A stretch of 5,027 bases of DNA from Fidelibacterota bacterium. GTDB lineage: Bacteria; Fidelibacterota; Marinisomatia; SCGC-AAA003-L08; D37C17. The notes below the pieces were generated by a model. The model searched no databases and was not told the origin of the DNA. It saw only the letters and a list, made by a program, of their open reading frames with translations. Position numbers and translations under genes: made by a program. The stretch spans positions 1 through 5,027 of the forward strand of contig DTTG01000134.1 in NCBI GenBank assembly GCA_012964845.1, in the 5' to 3' direction. Below, one piece after another: positions 1-5,027 of this stretch; positions within the stretch are counted from its first letter, which is position 1; each line of letters starts with the position of its first letter.

Positions 1-669
1 ATTTTCCTCAGAATGAAGAGAAATGGCTAATTCCAAAGTGTTCAACATTTTCCGGGCATCACCACCACAGGATTCAATGAGAAAAGTTTTAGTTTCATCA
101 TCAATTTGGAGATTCTTTTGAGATAAGAGAATGTCATTTTCTAATGCTCGTTTAATTACACATTCTAAATCTAAATTGTTTAATGGGTAAAGGCGCAGCA
201 CACGGCATCTAGAAAGCAGGGGCGAAATAACTTCAAAGGAAGGATTTTCAGTAGTTGCCCCCATAAGGGTTATGCTACCATCTTCCACAGCATGGAGGAG
301 GGCATCCTGTTGAGATTTCGTAAAACGGTGAATTTCGTCAATAAATAGAATAGAACGCTTACCAGATTCAAAGGATGCTTTACCTTTTCCTAATATCTCC
401 CGCACCTGTTTTACTCCACTTGATATGGCAGAGAGTTCAAAATATTCTACTCCAAATTCACGGGATAGAATACGGGCTAATGTGGTTTTTCCGGTACCGG
501 GCGGACCCCAGAATATTAGCGAAAATGGTTGGTTAGATGAAACCGCTTTGGATAGCAGACTGGTTTCATGAACTAATTTTGTCTGCCCAATAAATTCAGA
601 AAGTACCTGGGGGCGAATTCTTTCTGCCAGCGGTGGTAAGTTTTTAGTTAAGAGAGAGGTGGAAGACAT
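1..669 (-). CDS. rarA: RarA/MgsA-type AAA+ ATPase, N-terminal part (gene runs off left edge)
   Basis: This is the replication-associated recombination protein A family (E. coli RarA/MgsA, yeast Mgs1, human WRNIP1), a cytoplasmic clamp-loader-like ATPase acting at stalled replication forks. The 223 residues present include the whole AAA+ core. The Walker A motif GPPGTGKT is at 55-62 and is preceded by LIFW. The Walker B motif [10 protein letters not shown] is at 107-116, followed by the family-typical KSQQDALL. Sensor 1 GATTENPSF is at 137-145, the arginine-finger region SRCR at 153-156, and the sensor 2 helix [12 protein letters not shown] at 202-213. The family is usually about 430-450 residues, so roughly half, including the tetramerisation domain, lies outside the window. 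The ATG at 669 is the first start after an in-frame TAA four codons upstream. No well-spaced Shine-Dalgarno is visible, only a G run touching the ATG. gdhA ends 111 bases upstream on the same strand with no obvious terminator between them, so read-through is possible. Confidence 0.96.
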   Translation of the reverse strand, partial: MSSTSLLTKNLPPLAERIRPQVLSEFIGQTKLVHETSLLSKAVSSNQPFSLIFWGPPGTGKTTLARILSREFGVEYFELSAISSGVKQVREILGKGKASFESGKRSILFIDEIHRFTKSQQDALLHAVEDGSITLMGATTENPSFEVISPLLSRCRVLRLYPLNNLDLECVIKRALENDILLSQKNLQIDDETKTFLIESCGGDARKMLNTLELAISLHSEEN

Positions 670-780
670 CCCCCAATATTACAGCCGATTTGATTTGCAG
701 GAAAATAAAAAGGAGAAGAACGGAATGATTAATTATTAATGGTTAATGATAAATTAAACTCCGCTTACAATTTACAATTA

Positions 781-2121
<1,341 letters not shown>

Positions 2122-2185
2122 TTATACTCTCCAAATTGTTTTAAATATGAATGAACGAAAAACCGCCATAAATGCGATGGTGAAA

Positions 2186-2217
2186 TTTACAGGATTGTGG
2201 AACTTTTACTTTATAAT
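2186..2217 (+). promoter_or_regulatory. Possible promoter for the small gene at 2232
   Basis: A perfect TATAAT lies at 2212-2217, 14 bases before the ATG at 2232. The best -35-like hexamer, TTTACA at 2186-2191, is 20 bases away, longer than the usual 16-18. In AT-rich DNA a TATAAT by chance is not rare, so this is tentative. No Shine-Dalgarno sequence lies between it and the start codon. Confidence 0.25.
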
Positions 2218-2231
2218 TTTATTTATAGACT

Positions 2232-2402
2232 ATGGTTAAAAAAATTAGCATAACAATTATATCTAGCCTCCTGCTGTATTGGGTTTTACTTTACATTAAT
2301 AGTGGTTATAATTCTTGTGGAAATTATAGTAAATGCATTAGCTGGGGAGATCAAACGGAGGATAATAACCATGAACATCCCGGACCTTGTTATTATGATT
2401 AA
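2232..2402 (+). CDS. Small membrane-anchored or secreted peptide with three cysteines, function unknown
   Basis: A 56-codon frame runs from an ATG to a TAA and fills the gap between the gdhA start and the ABC-F stop; it ends 10 bases before the convergent ABC-F stop codon. Residues 1-4 are MVKK, a positively charged start. Residues 5-22 are a continuous hydrophobic stretch (ISITIISSLLLYWVLLYI), which could be a transmembrane helix or an uncleaved signal. The remaining tail is hydrophilic and rich in Asn, Tyr, Asp and His, with Cys at 29, 35 and 53. Cys29 is not preceded by a convincing lipobox. A charged N-terminus, hydrophobic helix and polar Cys-bearing tail suggest a real exported peptide, but no Shine-Dalgarno is visible and I do not recognise a family. 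A chance open frame remains possible. Confidence 0.5.
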   Translation: MVKKISITIISSLLLYWVLLYINSGYNSCGNYSKCISWGDQTEDNNHEHPGPCYYD

Positions 2403-2412
2403 AGAACCAACA

Positions 2413-4275
2413 CTAATCCCCTAACCCCTCCAACTCCTCCATTAATACTAAATATTCACTTTCCAACTTATTTTGAGAATCATGAAGGGCTTGTAATTTT
2501 TCAAAGTCTGAGCCAATTGTATTACTTTTCAGCTCTTCGGTAATCCTCCCTAATTCATTATCAATTGCCGTCATTCTTTTTTCAATTTTTCTCTTTTTAT
2601 TTCTCAGGCTTTTTAATTCTTTATACGAATTCTTATTTTTTTTCGTTTTTTGTGAACCTTCTTCTTTCTCCCCACTTTTATTATTTTCGCCTCGCTTCCA
2701 AAGATAATAGTCATAGTTACCAGAAAATGATTTGATGCCATTTTTATCCACCTCAATGATTGTATTAGTAACGGCATTCAGGAAATGACGGTCATGAGAA
2801 ATACAGATTATGGTCCCTGAATATTTTTTAAAGGCTGCTTCAACAATATCTCTGGAGTGAATATCCAGGTGATTGGTGGGTTCATCTAAGAGAATCAAGT
2901 TCGCAGGTTCAACCAATAACCGTGCCAATGCCAAGCGTGATTTTTCACCTCCGGATAATACCTTCACCTTATTCTTTACCATATCCGCTTGAAAGAAAAA
3001 TGATCCCAAATACGAGCGAATTTGTGTTGCGGTCCAACCCCCAGATATGGAGAAAATGGTGTCATAAATGGTGGCTTCCAAGTCCAATGCTTCTACCTGA
3101 TGCTGACCAAAATAATGGGCTTTTATTCCAGGGCCAAATATTATTTCTCCACTGCTGGGTAGTTCAACTTTAGCTAATAATTTTAACAGGGTGGATTTTC
3201 CTGCACCATTTTCTCCCACCAATCCAATTTTCTCCCCTCGTTCTATTATAAGGTTTAGATTCGTATAAACAATATTTTCCCCAAAAGATTTACTTACACT
3301 TTTCAAATCCACTACTTTTAAGGGTCCCCTTTCTGGTTGGGGAATTTGAATGGAAAAGTTTTTAGTGGTTTTCACCGCTTGAAGAATCTCCATTTTATCC
3401 AATTGCTTGATACGGCTCTGTACTTGTTTGGCTTTGGTATTTTTCGAGCGGAAGCGTTCAATAAATCTTTCTGTTTGGGCAATTGTTTTTTGCTGATTAT
3501 TATAGGACTTCTCTGCCTGCTGAAGCAACTCCTCCCGTTTATTTATATAAAAGCTATAATTACCTGAATATAAAATTGCCTGCCCTCGGTCTAACTCAAG
3601 GATATTATTAATGGATTTATCTAAAAAATTGCGGTCATGGCTTATCATAATGAGTCCGCCCCTCCATTTAGACAGAAAATTTTCCATCCAAATTAATGCG
3701 TTTAAGTCAAGGTGATTGGTGGGTTCATCTAAGAATAAATAATTGGGTTGTTTCAGTAACATACCCGCTAAATAACAGCGCATTCTCCAGCCACCACTGA
3801 ATGAATTGAAGGGCTCAAATAATTGTTTCTCGCTAAAGCCCAGACCCCCTAAAATTATTTTGGCTTTTTTTTCTATATCCCATCCTCCGATTTGTTCAAA
3901 CTTTTCCTGGAGTTGGGATAATTCTGTGAGCAGCTTAGAATTGTCAGGCTTTTCTGCTAATGCTTCAGTTATAGCATGGATTTTATGTTCAAGATCTGCC
4001 ACTTCCGGAAAACCTGCAAGGGCTTCCTCTATAATATTGCGCTTTGACCCAGCGATAATTTCCTGGGGTAAATAACCGATGGACACAGACTTGCCAATGT
4101 CAACGGTACCTTTATCTGGGGTTTCCATCCTCAATAATATTTTTAGTAAAGTGGTCTTACCTGCACCGTTAGGTCCAACCAGCCCCACACGCATTCCTTC
4201 CTTTAATCGGAAGGATAAATTTTTAAATAATAGTTTATTGGGAAATTCTTTCCAAATTGAATCTATACTTAACAT
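2413..4275 (-). CDS. ABC-F family ATPase (YheS/YdiF-like ribosome-associated factor)
   Basis: This is a cytoplasmic protein with two ABC ATPase domains and no membrane segment; ABC-F proteins bind the ribosomal E site and relieve stalled or drug-blocked translation. Domain 1 has Walker A GPNGAGKTT at 34-42, signature FSGGW at 159-163, Walker B LFLDE at 180-184 (catalytic Glu184), and His213 in ISHDRNFL. The linker at about 240-320 carries FIERFRSKNTKAKQVQSR, the tRNA-facing region as I recall it in E. coli YheS. Domain 2 has Walker A GENGAGKST at 354-362, LSGGE at 440-444, LLDEPTNHLD at 462-471 (Glu465), and His494. The arm between Walker A and the signature in domain 1 is short. Residues 530-620 are Lys/Glu-rich and probably form the C-terminal coiled coil. 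GGWRMR and the coiled coil favour the housekeeping YheS/Uup/YdiF side, so an antibiotic-resistance role is not shown. The ATG follows an in-frame stop and lacks a Shine-Dalgarno. The upstream region is unusually structured. Confidence 0.95.
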   Translation of the reverse strand: MLSIDSIWKEFPNKLLFKNLSFRLKEGMRVGLVGPNGAGKTTLLKILLRMETPDKGTVDIGKSVSIGYLPQEIIAGSKRNIIEEALAGFPEVADLEHKIHAITEALAEKPDNSKLLTELSQLQEKFEQIGGWDIEKKAKIILGGLGFSEKQLFEPFNSFSGGWRMRCYLAGMLLKQPNYLFLDEPTNHLDLNALIWMENFLSKWRGGLIMISHDRNFLDKSINNILELDRGQAILYSGNYSFYINKREELLQQAEKSYNNQQKTIAQTERFIERFRSKNTKAKQVQSRIKQLDKMEILQAVKTTKNFSIQIPQPERGPLKVVDLKSVSKSFGENIVYTNLNLIIERGEKIGLVGENGAGKSTLLKLLAKVELPSSGEIIFGPGIKAHYFGQHQVEALDLEATIYDTIFSISGGWTATQIRSYLGSFFFQADMVKNKVKVLSGGEKSRLALARLLVEPANLILLDEPTNHLDIHSRDIVEAAFKKYSGTIICISHDRHFLNAVTNTIIEVDKNGIKSFSGNYDYYLWKRGENNKSGEKEEGSQKTKKNKNSYKELKSLRNKKRKIEKRMTAIDNELGRITEELKSNTIGSDFEKLQALHDSQNKLESEYLVLMEELEGLGD

Positions 4276-4295
4276 TTATTTCATTAATTAATTTG

Positions 4296-4301
4296 ATTAT
4301 A
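4296..4301 (-). promoter_or_regulatory. Possible -10 element for the ABC-F gene
   Basis: Read on the minus strand, a perfect TATAAT sits here, 20 bases upstream of the ABC-F start codon. It would place the transcript start near 4289 and leave a very short leader. No good -35 hexamer is found at 16-18 bases; the sequence there reads roughly ATACCT. If this promoter is used, the terminator and hairpins farther upstream would not be in this transcript. The setting is AT-rich, so the match is only suggestive. Confidence 0.3.
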
Positions 4302-4323
4302 AAATTAAGATTTTATTCAGGTA

Positions 4324-4366
4324 TTCACCAATAAAGGTTCGTCTAAAAGAAATAATAATTGGTGAA
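4324..4366. repeat. Perfect 9-base inverted repeat upstream of the ABC-F gene
   Basis: TTCACCAAT at 4324-4332 is matched exactly by ATTGGTGAA at 4358-4366, with 25 bases between the arms. There is no T-run on the 3' side in either direction, so it is not an intrinsic terminator. In a minus-strand transcript it would form a stem in the ABC-F leader, about 50-90 bases before the start codon. As DNA it abuts the upstream side of the possible -10 region and could be a two-site operator. Confidence 0.5.
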
Positions 4367-4393
4367 AAAATACAGACTTTTTCTCCAACCAAT

Positions 4394-4430
4394 AAAAAAG
4401 CTCTCCCCTCCTCCGGAGAGAGCCTTTTTT
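4394..4430. terminator. Intrinsic terminator, usable in both directions
   Basis: A6 at 4394-4399 is followed by GCTCTC (4400-4405), which pairs with GAGAGC (4418-4423). Two more inner G-C pairs (4407-4408 with 4415-4416) form across one mismatch, leaving a six-base loop. T6 at 4425-4430 completes the plus-strand version, and the A run gives an equivalent U-tract on the minus strand. On the minus strand it would stop transcripts arriving from the structured region at 4433-4533, 119 bases before the ABC-F start codon. On the plus strand nothing gene-sized lies between it and the ABC-F start, so the minus-strand use is more likely. Confidence 0.8.
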
Positions 4431-4519
4431 CAATAAGGAGATTTTCTAAGTAAGACGGTGATGAATTAACATCGTTTGCCTTACACCCATAACTTATGGG
4501 GGTTTCTACAACCCAATAG

Positions 4520-4533
4520 TTGATGTAGATCAA
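4520..4533. promoter_or_regulatory. FNR/CRP-family binding box TTGAT-N4-ATCAA
   Basis: TTGATGTAGATCAA is a perfect match to the FNR consensus half-sites with the correct four-base spacer. FNR-type regulators sense oxygen, and relatives sense NO or redox state. It is centred at 4526.5, about 57 bases before the small lipoprotein ATG on the plus strand. On the minus strand a class II arrangement (centre at -41.5) would start a transcript near 4485, just before the hairpin and terminator. Neither direction has a convincing -10 at the exact distance, so the target is uncertain, and the repeat could instead be an RNA stem. Confidence 0.5.
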
Positions 4534-4582
4534 ATAAATTTCAAAAATTGTCCCAAAACACATTAATCAATTAATTTACAAT

Positions 4583-4690
4583 ATGAAAATTACTTTATTA
4601 TTACTCACAAATATTGTTTTCTCCTGTTATCAACCATTTCCAAATAATACTGTTGATGAAGAGGAAAATTCTACATCAACCTATAATTAA
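4583..4690 (+). CDS. Very small lipoprotein, 35 residues, function unknown
   Basis: The frame begins MKITLLLLTNIVFSC and ends at TAA after 35 codons. Lys2, a Leu-rich core at 5-8 and the lipobox VFSC with Cys15 form a compact lipoprotein signal peptide. After lipidation only about 21 residues would remain, rich in Asn, Ser, Thr and acidic residues (DEEE at about 25-28) and probably disordered. No Shine-Dalgarno precedes the ATG, though TACAAT lies immediately before it. It is followed after 13 bases by another small plus-strand frame with a good Shine-Dalgarno, suggesting a mini-operon. The FNR-type box lies about 50 bases upstream. The residues resemble no family I know. Small lipoproteins of this kind include entericidin-like and lysis-type peptides, but nothing here shows that function. 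Confidence 0.5.
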   Translation: MKITLLLLTNIVFSCYQPFPNNTVDEEENSTSTYN

Positions 4691-4703
4691 AATGGGAGCT
4701 AAA

Positions 4704-4820
4704 ATGGATAACAATCAAACAAACGAAACAAAAAAATCTATTTGGGTGGAATCCAAATGGGAGAGCAAAATAATGTTTATTGGAGCATGGGGGTTTTTTC
4801 AGTTACTATTATTTATTTAA
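4704..4820 (+). CDS. Small membrane peptide, probably the 5' part of a frameshifted two-helix protein
   Basis: The ATG at 4704 has a GGGAG Shine-Dalgarno at 4694-4698, five bases upstream, the best of any plus-strand gene here. The 38 residues start polar (MDNNQTNETKK), continue with a charged Trp-containing segment (WVESKWESK at 14-22), and end in a hydrophobic run at 23-38 (IMFIGAWGFFQLLLFI) that stops in the middle of what should be a helix. The next frame, open from 4712, carries the rest of a hydrophobic helix and a second one. A one-base change in the G5-T6 run at 4789-4799 would join them into one 81-82-residue protein with two membrane helices. A true 38-residue peptide is the alternative. 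Confidence 0.5.
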   Translation: MDNNQTNETKKSIWVESKWESKIMFIGAWGFFQLLLFI

Positions 4821-4948
4821 TTATAGATTATAATCGGGTTGTGGAAAACGTAAGAAATTCAGCATTGATGTTAGGATTTCTTGTGGCAATTTTAGGATAT
4901 TTATCTGAACTTCGATATAGGCTTTTTCCAGATTTACGGAATGATTAA
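4742..4948 (+). CDS. Small two-helix membrane protein, or the 3' part of a frameshifted gene
   Basis: From a TTG at 4742 the frame gives 68 residues. An ATG at 4757, preceded by GGTGGA at 4745-4750, would give 63. A first hydrophobic stretch lies at about residues 17-28 (GVFSVTIIYLII) and a second at about 41-55 (ALMLGFLVAILGYLS). The segment between them (DYNRVVENVRNS) and the C-terminus (ELRYRLFPDLRND) are charged. The frame overlaps the 38-residue peptide by 79 bases in the -1 register. The second half looks clearly coding, but the first 15 residues look less natural than those of the overlapping frame, which favours one gene broken by a one-base indel or read by frameshifting. I do not recognise the family. 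A weak AGGA/TCCT hairpin follows at about 4973-4983. Confidence 0.55.
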   Translation: MGGIQMGEQNNVYWSMGVFSVTIIYLIIDYNRVVENVRNSALMLGFLVAILGYLSELRYRLFPDLRND

Positions 4949-5027
4949 TTCAAAATAATTTTATAAAAAAGCAGGAGTATCCTCGTTTCCCCTATCCAAC
5001 TCAAATTAAAAATGAACCCAGAGAAAT

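Larger units (their letters stand above)
4394..4533 (-). ncRNA. Candidate structured leader (attenuator) or small RNA ending at the terminator
   Basis: Minus-strand reading meets, in order: the TTGAT/ATCAA repeat (4533-4520), a hairpin with 5-bp arms (4514-4500), the palindrome CCCATAACTTATGGG (4500-4486), and a long bulged hairpin with GTAAG/CTTAC and GATG/CATC pairs around an AATTAA loop (4484-4450). The bidirectional terminator follows. Four foldable elements plus a terminator in 140 bases without a credible long gene suggests a transcribed structured RNA. A short frame MGVRQTMLIHHRLT (4490-4446), with an internal ATG at 4472 preceded by AAGG, could be a leader peptide; its start lies in one arm of the 4450-4484 hairpin and its end in the other. 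The TCTCC at 4441-4437 can pair with GGAGA in the terminator's downstream arm, offering an antiterminator. No known RNA family was recognised, and the 5' end is not fixed. Confidence 0.4.

Noticed and set aside
705..739. Shine-Dalgarno-like AAGGAG at 709-714 followed by an ATG at 725 on the plus strand
   Set aside because: The frame stops after four codons and leads to no gene, and the region is a low-complexity spacer between two minus-strand genes.
725..780. AT-rich near-repeats (TTAATTATTAATGGTTAATG and TTACAATTTACAATTA)
   Set aside because: The arms do not match well enough for a defined inverted repeat or insertion-sequence remnant, and this looks like ordinary low-complexity spacer.
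2152..2185. Possible weak terminator for the ABC-F transcript (imperfect ACC..GGT hairpin followed by TTTTT on the minus strand)
   Set aside because: The stem needs a mismatch and wobble pairs, it lies more than 200 bases beyond the ABC-F stop, and it sits where the gdhA promoter should be.
2413..4275. Classification of the ABC-F protein as an antibiotic-resistance determinant
   Set aside because: The GGWRMR signature, the linker sequence and the C-terminal coiled coil resemble housekeeping YheS/YdiF/Uup-type proteins, and nothing in the sequence shows a drug-specific interdomain linker.
4297..4563. 88-codon minus-strand open frame upstream of the ABC-F gene
   Set aside because: It runs straight through the intrinsic terminator, the hairpins and the FNR-like box. 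Its residues show no recognisable domain, and the 5' end is not backed by a Shine-Dalgarno. It is more likely an accidental opening in a regulatory region.
5012..5027. Possible start of another plus-strand gene (ATG, reading MNPEK) at the right edge
   Set aside because: Only five codons are inside the window and no Shine-Dalgarno is visible, so it cannot be told from chance.

Overview
The window is AT-rich bacterial DNA with three well-supported genes, all on the minus strand. From right to left, which is their direction of transcription, they are an ABC-F translation factor ATPase (2413-4275), an NADP-type glutamate dehydrogenase gdhA (781-2118), and the N-terminal half of the recombination/replication-repair ATPase rarA (1-669, cut by the left edge). 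All three are housekeeping families, so this is chromosome core rather than a mobile element. No transposase, integrase, tRNA, rRNA or CRISPR repeat was seen.

The plus strand carries very small genes in the gaps: a 56-residue membrane-anchored, cysteine-containing peptide (2232-2402) between gdhA and the ABC-F gene; a 35-residue lipoprotein with a clear lipobox (4583-4690); and two overlapping reading frames (4704-4820 and 4742-4948) that look like one two-helix membrane protein split by a -1 frame change.

The most unusual part is 4320-4582, between the ABC-F gene and the divergent small lipoprotein. It has an intrinsic terminator that reads in either direction (4394-4430), a bulged hairpin (4450-4484), a 15-base palindrome (4486-4500), a short hairpin (4500-4514), and a perfect FNR/CRP-family box TTGAT-N4-ATCAA (4520-4533). 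A separate 9-base inverted repeat lies at 4324-4366. Read on the minus strand, this is the order expected of a structured leader RNA ending in a terminator upstream of the ABC-F gene, with a possible 8- or 14-codon leader peptide. ABC-F genes are known to be controlled by such attenuators, but only in the antibiotic-resistance branch. An independent small RNA is the main alternative.

Taxonomy can only be guessed. A lipobox peptide and AT-rich DNA are visible, as are weak Shine-Dalgarno signals for most genes and an E. coli-type GdhA. These fit a Gram-negative lineage such as Bacteroidota or a relative, possibly one that senses oxygen through an FNR-type regulator. No database search was possible.
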